NCBI GenBank assembly: GCA_029961685.1
Contig: JARWKL010000001.1
Coordinates: 59,011,314-59,075,313, forward strand
Direction: 5' to 3'
Source: Aristolochia californica
Lineage: Eukaryota > Streptophyta > Magnoliopsida > Piperales > Aristolochiaceae
DNA: 64,000 nucleotides
The position numbers and the translations under genes are program-made. A model generated the notes under the pieces. It did no database searches. It was not told the origin of the DNA and saw only the letters and a program-made list of their open reading frames with translations. Position 1 is the stretch's first letter, and every line of letters begins with the position of its first letter. Positions 29,902-42,200 of this stretch are shown here, in pieces.

Positions 29902-32183
29902 TTGGGTAAACCCTGTTCGAGAAGAAGGTATGGGAATTAAAATATACCCCAATGTGACTTATTATTAGAAATTTTACGAGATTCGGAGAGAAATGCTCTT
30001 TTCAGTACAATGTAGTATGATAGCAAATAGAAATATTGATTCTCGAGGTATATGTATAATTTGTTTCAACTTTCTATAGCGGCTTCAATTATTTTAGATG
30101 TTGAACTGAGAAAATTTGGAGTTTTCCTGTTCTGCTCTTGTACTTAGTGGGAAATAGATGTCCATACTTCCTCTTTGATCGGTTCTTTTCATTTCTTGAT
30201 TGGGTGTCTGTAGTCTAGTACTTTTCCCTGAAGTTGATTGAGTTTGTGTTCTGGTTTACTCACCTCACCTATGATGTCGTTGCTGTCACTTCTCGGTTAG
30301 GGAAGCTGTAAATTTCAGTTTCATGGAACAGCAACCACTGTGTGGCTTAGTTTCTAGTTAGTTTATCCTCTATAATGTATACGGTTTTGTGTCTTCTCTG
30401 ATTTGCTGTCTTCTTTATTCCCAGGTTGTCTTTGTTAATTTATTTGACCATCCTACAGCCACTGGGTACAGTATGACTTATGTAGAGAGGAAGAGAAGAA
30501 GGTCTGTCTCGTGTTTTTATCACTAACTCAATCCAGTGCAAAGAAAGTCCTTATTACTTGCTTTATAGTTACTCTTGTAACAAGAATGAAGAATCACTCA
30601 AGTTCCTAGAAGTTTAAATTTAGTTTGTGAAAATTCAGAGACCTTTCATGGTGAGAGGGCTTTTCGTTAGCTTTAAGTTACAGTCTGTTATTTAGAGAAA
30701 ATTATACACTTTTTAAACTTTAAACCAAGAGGGAAATTTGTCTAAGTGATGATTAAGAAGTTGCACTTAGGGGCTTTTGTGAAATTGTTTTTATAGCAGG
30801 TGGTGTTGGAGATTTCAAAAGATGTTGTGAAACAAGTTTGGTGGTATTTTTGGCTAAAATAGGCCAAAGCAGTGGAAATGAAATGATAAACAACTGTTGC
30901 AAGTTCCTTAAAGGAGGTGATTTTGTTTTACATGGAGATTTGGGATTACACGATTCACTTTGTATGCAGAAACATTCTCCTGTTCATGATGCTATTTTTC
31001 ATTTTCCCCAGTTGGCTCAGATGAACTAATTTTTCGTTTCAAATGACTGATCCTTCTAGCAGAAGTAGGCAGGTAGTGGATTGTGGTAGGCTTTCATTGA
31101 TAGGCAAGAGATTTTTGCTTCCTCGTCATCCAGCAATCTGTAGACTTTAATGTGGGAGGAAAGAGCTGATTTTGAGGAAGATCCGTGTGCTAGATTCTAA
31201 TATTGAACTCACTCAGAGCATGAGATGATTGGAGAGGCACTGTATGTCTCTTGTCAAGGGCAATAATGATTTCAGTAAGAGGCACACAATAGAAGAGCCT
31301 CCTGCTAACTTTATGCGGTTACTGTAGATAAAGTAGTTTATTCCTCTTTTAGTTATCTGCCCAGAAGAACCCTCTTAAGGATTATTGAAGCTTTATCTTT
31401 GAGGGGGTTGGATGGTGTTGAAGCCAGCAAGTCAGCCATGGCCCTTGACTCTGGATGATCTTGCTTGATTGTATTAGAGACTGCCTGCAGAGAAATAAGC
31501 AACATTGGGAGAAAGACAATTGACTCTACCCATTTGGAAAATAGAAGGGGTGGCATCTGGTGTGATTGATGAAGCTGTTTCTCTGCTTTGTTAATGGTGT
31601 TTCAATGATAAAGAGCATTTAGTTGCTGTGCAATGGTTGAAATTTGGAGCTTCTCAGGTTTTGAACTCTGTGAAGTCACTCAACCCTCTGATGATGCTAG
31701 CAGCCATTACCGTTAAGACTTCCATCAATAAATCCTTGAATTTAATGGACTTTATTCTGCTATCAAGAAAGTGGTGGATTTTCTATTTCTATTTCTATTT
31801 TTGGTCGTCAACGACGAAGTACTGAAAAAATGCAGTGTTTCCTGTGTTAGTAGTGGCCATCTATGGAATACTCGAAACAAGTAATCTTTACTAAAAAAAT
31901 TGGATAAGAGAACCCGAAATCTAGTGATAGAGAGTGCGAGTTGGTCAATTGGATTAAATGCAAGAAACAAATAGAATTTTTGTCTCTTCTTTTGCAATAT
32001 AATGTTGGCAAGCTAAATAAATAGTCATGGAATGGAATGAAATATTACAGATAGCACGAGTAATATAATAATAAATAAATATGTTATGAAACAATATCAT
32101 TACGGTCCAAAAGCTTCAAATTTTACATAAACACTCAATTTGGACTGGATGTTACAGTTCCTTGAAACATGAAACACACCACA
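29902..32183. other. Intergenic region between convergent CHZ and CYSTM genes
   Basis: It begins with the probable 3' UTR of the CHZ gene and ends with that of the CYSTM gene (minus strand). Short frames such as 30838-31029 (+) and 31353-31556 (-) show no family resemblance and no splice context. I see no RNA gene here. Confidence 0.4.
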
Positions 32184-35100
32184 CTAGAAGCAGCACTCCT
32201 CCAACATGCAGCAGCAACAGAGTGCTGCCAAACTGCAACACAAATGCAGTGCTAGAATTAGAATTAGAAAGACATACTTGGACCCAGCATAACTGATAGA
32301 AACATATGCAGAATTCTTTTATACATGAAAAACGTAGTAAATCCCAACTCTGAACCAAATTTACTAACATATAGAACAAAGAATTGGCATTTGAAACATC
32401 AAACCCTCTCAGATAGTATTAGCTTTTAAGGGGGATGACAGACCCATTTCAAGAGGTAAGCCGTATGAAACTCAGCTATCATGAATGGAAACTCAGCATG
32501 ACTACAGAAAATAAATCAGAAATAATACTACAGAAAATTATGATATTGATCATTTCATTCCATTTAACCTGTCTGACAATTGATTGCAGTAGAAACTAAT
32601 ATACCACGTAGATATCATATATCATGTTCTCCTGGATACCGAGTTCAAATGGCAAAGCAAAATGTTGAATATAACATATCAGGCAAGAAACTTTTCTGGA
32701 TCATTATTTAATTTTTTTTTTTTTTTTTTAAGAACAACAATATAGAGAAATTTCGACCCAAAGACTCTCTTCATTAAGCCACATCATTAAATTGGTGGTG
32801 ATCCATCGACTGTAACAATTGGAACTTTCAAGTAAGCAAATCCATCAAACATTTAACACCCTCGGCTACTAGGAGATAAGATAATTGAAATTTAATAACT
32901 GAGAGCCCTGGGATAAAAATCATAGATGGGGATGGTACTTGGGCATTTGGTTGTTGACTTGTGCTGCAGGACCATTCACTGAAAACCACAGCTAAAATGC
33001 ATTTCCTGCATCAACTTAACCATTTTTCAAGACTACTGCTTAAGCCAGTTCATGGTTAGGAAATATGCAACATATAATATAAATTCTGGTACCATGAAAT
33101 CAGTAATATATAAGTGTAAAAACCAGCAATTGAAGAGAAATAGAAGGAAGAAAAGAGATTAAAAGAGAGAAGAAGGAAGGGAGAAGCTGTTGAAGGGCAG
33201 CAGCTGATTAGGAGTCGATCGATCACTAATCTTTCTTTTATAACTAATTAAGTGAAAAAGAATATAAAAAAGGACAATAATGCCCATACTACATGCATCA
33301 GCTATATCTTGCTAAGAACATAATCGACCAGAAACCAAAAGCATTAATGTCACAAATCAATGTTGACATGTTATAGGTTCCATCATGTCTTAGATTCCCT
33401 ATATTTGACGAGCTTCTACATATGATAACTCTACATCAAAATCACAAACAGCAGTGTGGTGCAAATGAGACCAATTTTCACAGTTAGGCAGGAAGCATAA
33501 CAACGAAGACCGTCCAGGCTTTCTATTCATGCACATAACGCTCATAATATTTAATGCCTATGCCTCCAAGATGAGAAGATCTATCTTAAGAGTCTAGTTC
33601 TCTTGTTGCTACTTCTCATTCTTCAATCAGGGAAATTGAATCTAGAGGTACTAAATCGGGTTGACTATCAGCAGAAAGTTTTAATGCAAGCTAAAAGGCT
33701 GAAGAATTTGCACACATGGAACTATAATACTGAGAGGTAGGAGCACAATAGTTTTATTCTGAAGTACAATGAGATAAACTTTTTTGTCCAAATACAATGT
33801 CAATACTGGAAATACAATTACCTGCTGACTAACCATTTATAAGTTTAATTACTGACAACTGCAGTGGTTTCAGCATATTTCACAATCACTAGTAAGAAAG
33901 ATGTATCCCTTGGTTAAGCCTGGCAATATTTAAGAAAAACTCATCCATATAATTGTAAAGAAGATCTCATAACACTTCAAAACATTTATTGCCAAAGAAA
34001 TAGCAATTGCTGTAACTAAACTTGCATTTTACTCCTGTTAAATCTCAAACTTTCTCCTAGAGTGAACACGTCAAAAGAAACACAATAAATTTTTCTCATT
34101 ATTTAAAACATCAAAAACGTATTTTTGTTTAGATGAATAAGACAACAAGACTACTCTTTTCAACACCATGAAGTGAAAGGGGAAATTATACTTTATGATT
34201 CAGCTCTAGTGAAGTGCCACAAACTGTTATTATAAAATGCAATTGCTCAGCTCTCAAAGGCAGAATTACCAACAGACAAATTTAGCATATTGAATCCGAT
34301 ATATCGTAGTATATATAATGCATTTTTTTTACTTTTAAAAGAGCAGTTTCTAGAAAACTCCACTGCATGCCTTTTTTATACATTCCTAGATTTTTTTAAT
34401 AGGAAATGGATGACTTTGGAAAATGTATTCGGCTTAGTGGCTCAATTCATGGAGAACAGACATCTCAACTGACAAATTTGGTAAAATTTCAACCTGCCTC
34501 TTGGGTCTCTTTCATCATTATCTATACTATTCTTACATCAATGGTCTCACTATACAACTTGAATCAAAGCACATCTGACACCTCTAAACATGGACAAACT
34601 CCAGAGATGGATCCTAACACTCCATCCCTTCCAAAAGAACCTTCTGTTCAAGGTTCAAACTCCTGCTAGCATGTTGTAACGAGCAAAACTCTCTCAACAC
34701 TTGCAGCAAATTTCTATCATTCTCCAAACTTCCACCTGCTTAAGTGTTAAACATTTTGAGAGAATACCCATTCTCTCAGCTGTGATGGCCACTCTATTTT
34801 CCTTACACGAGGAATTTCAATGTGCTTGCTAGATGTTTGATGAAATGCTTTGCAAAAATTTGCCTTATTCCTTAGCAACTACATCTTGCCATTTACAGTC
34901 TTGCCAAACCAATAGCTTGCTGCAAGTTAGCTGGATGGAAACACCTAGACTTCCACTGTAAGCTCATTCCTAAGACCACACACAACAACTCCCATGGGAG
35001 CCTTCTCTGATCACCCCTGAACCTAGTCCACAAGTTCTTAAACTCAAAAGTTCACCCCAACAGGATTGGACCATCCTATTTGGTAAAGCTTGGACAGTGC

Positions 35101-38006
35101 ATCATGGAGTTCATATTTCATAAGATGAAACCGAGCACACATGGCACACAATCTCAAGCCATGTTTTGGTCTCCTCTAGCACCATTGAAACCATGGTACA
35201 GCTTCATATGGTAAATAAGGTACTATCTTGTTAAGCCCAAATTGTTGGATCTTCTTCAGGATAGAACTAAAGGAAGTTAAGGCATGCAAGATGAGGGTGT
35301 CAGCTGGAAACTGTTTCTTTTCCTGATGTCTCTTCATGCTTCAGTCTTATCCCTCATTTAAAACCTGTTGTCCCAATTTCACACATAGTAAATTGTGCGT
35401 TCCATAAGTTTTGCCACCACATCTTGTATTTCCTGTGAAAAATTGCAGAAATCCACCTGTTCCTGAGCCAAGGCTCCTACTAATTTGTTTAATCTTTCTT
35501 CTAAGCTATCTACCATTGCACTAAGCATGTCAATGAGCTCAGCCACATTACAACTTTGTCATGTCTTCATCTTGAATAAAAAAATTCTGCAAACATGACA
35601 TGCAACTTGTACCAACCCTTCCAAGCTCCTCCTCTTCTCCCAAACACCTCTGCTAGTTTTCCTCCAGCGAACCACATTTCTTTAGCCATAGTTGCCAAGA
35701 ACATCTGCTCTAATACTGATTGACTAAGACTCTTATCAAGCAGTTCTTGGAGAACAAACCTCCTAAGCCTTGACCTTGTGGTCTTGGGCATTCTATCATT
35801 ATTGTTCATACTACTCTTATGTTACAGTTCACACCTTCAAACTTGAATTAAAGCCACACATCTGACCCTTCCAATATACTTGTCCCAGTGCCAACCAAAC
35901 ATAACGTATTAACCAAAGAGCATATAACATGACCTTGACTTAAATGACCCATACTTGGGTCTAACGCTATGTCATGCACAAAAGAATTACTTGCAACTGG
36001 CTTTTTGTTTTTAACATGCTTGCAACTGGCTAATTATCTCAAGATAACTTCAATCCTTTGCAGGTAAAATGAAACTTGTGCAGCAGTGCCGGTATGTCAT
36101 TCCATATCAATTATCAAACAGTTCAACTCTTCAAATGCTAGCACACTCTGTTGGAGGATAGAGAAGCCCTCTACGTCAAGAGCTTTCATGTGAGCATGGC
36201 TCAAACTAGCTACTTGAGTGTGCAGGGGTGAATGCTCTTGAGATGGATCGGGTTTGGAAAAATCCTTTATTTGTTAGGAAGATGGCTCCTAACTTTGTCA
36301 AATAATTTGTGACGGACTAAACTTGACTTCTAAATGGTATTAGAGTGGATCTAAGCTCTGGCCTCTCAGTTAGTTATTCCCATCACTGGTCCAGTTGTCT
36401 ATATAAGGTTGGACTCGAGTTGGGAGTATTAGAGGCTAACAAAGGTGTGTATCCCAGATCCACATGTATGCATGACTCAAAGTGGTTGCTTCAGCATATA
36501 GTGCATGAAGTCCAATATTGGTTTCAACTTGAAAAAACCTTGTGTTTATTATTTGGAAAGAATTTTTGACTTAATAGTCATTATGGAATGGACACAACCT
36601 CAAGTTCAACATATTCACATACTCATTCTAACTGACCTGGGAAAACTAGGGGATGGACCTTGATGATGCAACCTAAAATAAAGCTTTAAGATTTAACCGG
36701 GACTATTCATCTCAATCATCTTGATCAGTCCATGCATTTTAATGACTATTTCATTAGACATGGACAGGTGAAAATCCAGAAAAAAATCCACAGTTAACAT
36801 TATCTAATGCAGTCATTAGTTTTGACATTATGAACACCGAAGAAGGCTCCTGGACCAAGTGGGCTTCCTAAGCCATAAATAATTGAATCCCCTACAGTAC
36901 AATTTGGACCAAACATTTTTTACCTATTGTCTATATCAAAGATATACCACCCTGCTAAGTTCTTCCAACCTATTGATTGATAAAGAAAGGGAAGGAAAGA
37001 ATGAAGATAGATACCCAAAACATGAAATGTACACCAACAATAGATAGATACCTAACAAATGAAATTTACACTAACGGCTACATAAAATGGATATCCCAAA
37101 TATGAAAAGTACACCAACAACTACAAAAAGCTTGTTGAAAGTTGCAACACTAAACTCAAAAAGGTAATTTTTAGTTGTCATAAAAAGTTTGTAGAAAGTT
37201 GCAAGACCAGATACAAAAAGAGTCTCACACAGTTAGCAGTTTCTAATAAGTTCTGAGAACGCCCACTTCTAATTAGTTGATAATGAAACAGATGCAAAAG
37301 ACAAGTAGCTCATCATCAGCTCAAACTCCACATGACGAACCAAACTTTTAATATGACGATCAATGTTTAAAAACTACACACTCTGCCACTGTAATACGCA
37401 GAAAATCTTAAACGCAAACATGGTCCTCGGTCAACGCTAACCAAATAGACATCGTTAAGAAGCGAGAAAAATACCATCCTTTCAGGAACGAGGAACAACC
37501 CTCATCATCTCGTTGATGACTGTAATGATAAGGCGGTGGGTACTGTTGTGGGGGAGGGTAAGGCTGCGGAGGGTACGGCTGTGGAGGGTACCCATCCCTA
37601 AAGTAACCCTGGTAGCCTTGATTTGGTGGCGGTGGAGGAGGAGGATACCCCTCGTAAGCCCCTGATGGTGGAGAAGTTGGATATCCGTGTGGAGGTGGAG
37701 GTGGAGGTGGAGGCGGAGCATAAGGCGATGAATAGCCTGAAAGAGCAATTCAAACCCAAATTGCCAAAACGCAATCAGAACCAGTTCATTGTCTTTCTAT
37801 TTCCTTAAGTGGTAAGTAAAGGAAAATTAAGCTTCTATTGAGCTCTTTTTTGAATTGAATTGAAGAAAACTAGGATTTTGAGAATCACGGAATACGATGC
37901 TACTAAAAACTGTCAACAGCAAAAGCAAAAGAAGGAATCGTGAAAAAAAGGTTGGAAGATTGCCTGGCGGAGGGTACGATTCGGGAAGACCCTTCTGGTA
38001 AGTCAT
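32184..38006 (-). CDS. CYSTM (cysteine-rich tail-anchored membrane) protein with Pro/Tyr-rich N-terminus
   Basis: Three exons, 5' to 3': 37964-38006, 37475-37736 and 32184-32232; 354 nt, 117 aa. The N-terminus MTYQKGLPESYPPPG leads into a Pro/Tyr/Gly-rich region of PPQPYPP and poly-Pro repeats. The C-terminus is the CYSTM module: DDEGCSSFLKGC, then LAALCCCCMLEECCF. That module sits in the plasma membrane, and the family is linked to stress tolerance. The last 16 residues are coded by a tiny exon 5.2 kb away (intron 32233-37474). Phases close exactly (43+262+49 nt) and the joined Cys codon TG|T restores the invariant KGC, so the remote exon is well supported. Intron 1 (37737-37963) appears to use a GC donor (CAG|GCAATC). 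A GT donor a little further in would be in frame but would insert an unrelated Leu-rich stretch. Confidence 0.88.
34600..35810 (-). pseudogene. Decayed Ty3/gypsy-type gag inside the CYSTM intron
   Basis: On the minus strand, broken by stops and frameshifts, blocks in gag order can be read. They are a start-like region (MNNNDRMPKTTRSRLRRF), an AxxWFxW-like stretch (PWFQW near 35190), YELHDALSKLYQIGWSNPV (the ALSKLxQxGS block), FKNLWTRFRGD (the FxxLxxRVxGL block), and GLRNELTVEV followed by LAAS (GLxxEIRxEV...LxxA). These are the conserved steps of the retrotransposon gag domain. No protease or reverse transcriptase was found, so only the gag end survives. Confidence 0.6.
36220..36600 (+). mobile_element. 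Possible LTR-end relic with degenerate primer binding site
   Basis: TGGTATTAGAGTGG at 36335-36348 is close to the initiator-Met-tRNA primer binding site TGGTATCAGAGC. It follows GTGACGGACTAAACTTGACTTCTAAA, written here only as text resembling a common plant LTR end. Orientation is opposite to the nearby gag relic, so it is a separate insertion or an inverted fragment. Confidence 0.35.
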
Positions 38007-39283
38007 AGGTGCGCGATCACTGATAGATGAGAAACAGGTCTTCAACGCCTTGGATAAAGAACGAGGCGAGTTGGCTTGAAAGAAGAGCTAATAACAACTT
38101 AGGAGACTTGTTTTCTATTCAATGACCCAATGGGGGAACGGATGGAATTGATTCAGACTTACAATTCATATTTATATCATTGACAGAGAAAACGCAGTCA
38201 TTTTACTCGGCGGATGGGCTGGACTGGACAAACTCAACGGCGACCCTTCTTGGGCGGTTAGCCAACACCCACCACGGAAAATGTCATTTTCATGGAAATA
38301 ACCTGTATTTTACTGCAAGTCTGCAAGACTGTTCACAAAAATGTAATCCTTTTTTGTTAAAAAATTTAATTCAAACCTTAAGAGTTAAGGTATACGCTCA
38401 TGAGAAAATATTTTCTGCGAAAGGCGCTCGACAGACATTTTTTAACCAATTCGAAGCTTCCTGAGACATTTGAAGTAATCATGCGACTTTTAACATGATT
38501 ACAGATTACCCAAATACAGTGGGCTCAACAGGATATTTTCCCACCATCTTTACATCGCGCTTTTCCTCTGCTACGATTTATAAGAATACAGAATCTGAAA
38601 CCCATTGAGTAAAGAAGTAGTCTTTTATAAGAAGATAAGCTTTCCTGCTTAAATTTCATTCTTAGGTTGAACAAACCTTTTTTTAAGAGGTTAATCCAAT
38701 CAGCCGGTTTAAGGGACAGATTGTTACGAGTAGATAACTGTGATTTGGACGAAGTTCACACATTTGGAAATTAGTAAAAAGAAAACACTAAGAAACCCAA
38801 AAACCGCGGTAAGAGAACTGTTACAAGTTGGCCTTGACATTGAAATTACAAAAAATCCAGAGCACTTCTCGGTCAGATTTTGTTTTCTCTTTTCTCTGTT
38901 TTCTGCTGAATTCGTTCACTACCTAATTCCAGCTTCCAATAAATATGAAGTGATGAAGCAGTTGAAAGCAGAGATACTTGTAAAATTGCAACAAATTGAT
39001 GTACAAAAAACAACCGAGGACAATCCACCCTCACATGACAGAAGATGTTTACACTCACAGAGCTGCAAAAGCTATACATACATTGATACCATGTTCGGTC
39101 CTGCGACATGAGTGGATATTCTACAACTCACTTACACAGATGAAACCTAAAAAATGACTTTCTTCTATTTTCATGGAACCAAAAAAAATTATATTTCAAT
39201 AGCTTGAGCTACAGAACAACTTAAATAAACCAAAAGAAGAAAATGACAAAAGAAAAAAGGAAAAGGCTCTTCTACTCCCATCT

Positions 39284-42200
39284 TTACAATCCTCCACAAT
39301 AAACCTCTGAAACTGATTCCTTTCCCTTCACTCTCCTGCCTCTGTTTGTACCTCTTTGTAGATCAACAGAAAGTAATGAAGATGGCCTGAAAGGGCGGAC
39401 AAATGCCCTAGAGGGAGCCATGTGGGGCTCTTCCTTGGCCTTTTTCATCCTTCTAGAAGGGCCCCCAATAGCTTTAGGGTTTCCAAGAGGGCCTGACGCT
39501 GGAATACCTGATGATTTTGATATATCGAAAACAGATGAGACAAATGAATTGTCAGCCCCACTAAAAGATATGGGTCCATTTTGTGATGCTTGCAACTGGA
39601 ACCCAACCGCGCCATCCTGATGAGGAGGAGGAAACTTCTCGCTCTTGCTTTTTGCATTCCCATTTGTTATTAATCTCCGGCGCTGAAATTAAAACATGAA
39701 AGATATCAGATTAGACAGCATATCACAAAGTTTAACAAGAATATTGGAATTCAAATATTCTTGGAAGTCTGAAATTTTACATTTTTAAATAGACGGGATG
39801 TTGTATACCAATGATAGAATTTGCTTAGGTTCAATTATCAGAATCAAAAGAGGATTACAGACTATCAAACATACATCTAAGTTTACTTGTAGCTCAGCAT
39901 TTGCTTCTGGAGCTGGCACAGCCCTTACTCCTCTATCCCGGACCCGAACTTTCCTTGTTCCATCACCATCTGCCTTCCCACCAACACCTCTTTGTCTGAA
40001 GAAGAAATATGCTATCTAACAGTTGGCATAGGTGAACCAAAATAGTAACCAAACGGGGTATAAAAGTAGCAGACCTTCTTGCTGCCTCATCCCTCAGCTT
40101 AGCATCTATTTCTTTACTAGGAGGATAGGGCGGTAAACTTGAAGGCTCGCAGGCATATGGCTCTGTAGTGAAGAACTGCAACAGCAGACAAGTCAATACC
40201 ACTTGGATCATTATAAGAAAAAAGAGGGAAGTAATCATTTATCAAGAAAACTGGCTCTACCAATTTTTGCAGTTCGTTTTCATAGATTCAACATGCTGGA
40301 GACTCTAAAAACCATAAATGAAGAAATGCATACTTTTTTGCTATGCAAAAGTTGTTTTAACAGAGAAAAGAGAGAGAAAAGCAAAAGATAGATGGTTTGT
40401 ATACCATTCTCAAATTTCATGGCATTTTAAAGGTAAATAACAAGATCAGACAACAGTTGAAAACACATGTTAGGAATTAAAATTAAAATTAAAATCAAAG
40501 GAAACCTAAAGCAAGTAGCCCTTCGACTCACTTCGGTTTTTAAAGCCTCAGTTGCAGTGCCTCTTTCAGCTGGATCGATTGCAAGAAGAGTTTCAATTAG
40601 TGGCAGCGAAGATGGTGGGAAATCTTTAAATGTATCTTTTATACAGCGCTTGTATGGCTGCTGTGGCTTGAAAATAGTCGCATGAGGCAACTTTGACCTC
40701 TTCCAATATTCCTCAGATGGGGAGCCACATAACTTAAAAATCTTGTGTAGTTGTTCCACCTAGACAAAAGCATGAACCAGAAACAAAAAGCTGCTAAGTA
40801 AATTAAAATTAGCACTTTTTAAGATTTCAACCATAAGCTGCGGACAGATGTGGTCACTCAGACTGTTCACTCCTGCAGCAGACAGCCACACGAACAACCA
40901 GATAACATCTCACTGACCTACTGCAACTTTATCTAGGAGCCATCTCCAGCCACTCTTTACCAACTATCATTGTGGAGACCAGTTAGAAAATTGACCAGGT
41001 GTCCAAGCGATGCCATAAGTAAGATACATCCAAACAAAACAGCTGAAAACTAGATTGATAGACCCGCCACCAAGAAACTCAAGTGATACTACACAAATAA
41101 TTCTTGCATAAGAAACAAACCATACCTCAGTTCGTCCAGGCATGACTGGCTTCCCTGCAAGCAACTCAGACAAAATACAGCCAGCACTCCAGAGGTCAAC
41201 TCCAACACTATAATAAGTAGCCCCAAGCAACAACTCCGGAGGGCGATACCAAAGTGTGACAACCCGACTTGTCATGGGTTGCCTGTGGTTAGGATCATAA
41301 AAAGATGCCAATCCAAAGTCAGCTATTTTGAGGATTCCTTCGTTATCAAGAAGCAGATTTGAGCCTTTGATATCACGATGGAGAACACCTCGATCATGGC
41401 AATGTTCAAGTCCCAAGAATAACTGCTTCATATAGCATTTGACCTAGCAAAACCAATAAAGCAGACAACAAAATCAACTCAAAAGAAACTGTGAACAATG
41501 AGACGCTCAATTGGATGTTTAAATGAATAAACAAAATCATCTCCATTGTGCAAGTTTAGCAGCCAGTATTTTCATAAAAATTTAATCCTGTCAGTTAGGG
41601 GATTTAGCTAAAAAAATTTTTTAAAAATTAAGAAGCTCAAAACTCTGCATGGAAAAAAGCAATTCAGGTAAAGGCAAAACAACATATATTGAATTTGTTG
41701 ATGATAATAGCATTAGAGATAACTTCAGCATTCTTTCTTCATACAATCATAAAAAGTTCCAAATGGAGTACATGCAGGATCCGTGGCCACTACACACAAG
41801 TCGGAAAATCATAAAAAGAGCGATAAAGTGAGATATGCTTGCCTCAAGCTGTCTTATTGATTTTATTATTGACTTATTCTTGCTGGAAAGGCTTGTCAGG
41901 CTTCCAATGCAGATGGCACAACAGCATGAACAACTAAATAGCTTCAATGCAAAAAGTTATTTGTTTGTGATTTGAAGAGATAAAGTAATCCATAGGAGGA
42001 AAAGTGCAAGTATGGTCTTCAAAAGAATAGTATAACACTTGATCTTCACTAGAATAGTAAAACTCAGTCTACATTTTTTATTTTTTTTTCTTCTACAAAC
42101 CCAAATATTCATAACCATATTCATATAACAGCTGGCTTTCACAGCGACAATTGGCACATTTCAGTTTGCAGAGGCAGAGATGAGGGCTCTCTTCCAAGGG

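Noticed and set aside
30838..31029. 63-codon frame downstream of the CHZ gene
   Set aside because: No motif, no splice-site partners and no similarity that I recognise; treated as chance in a probable UTR/intergenic stretch.
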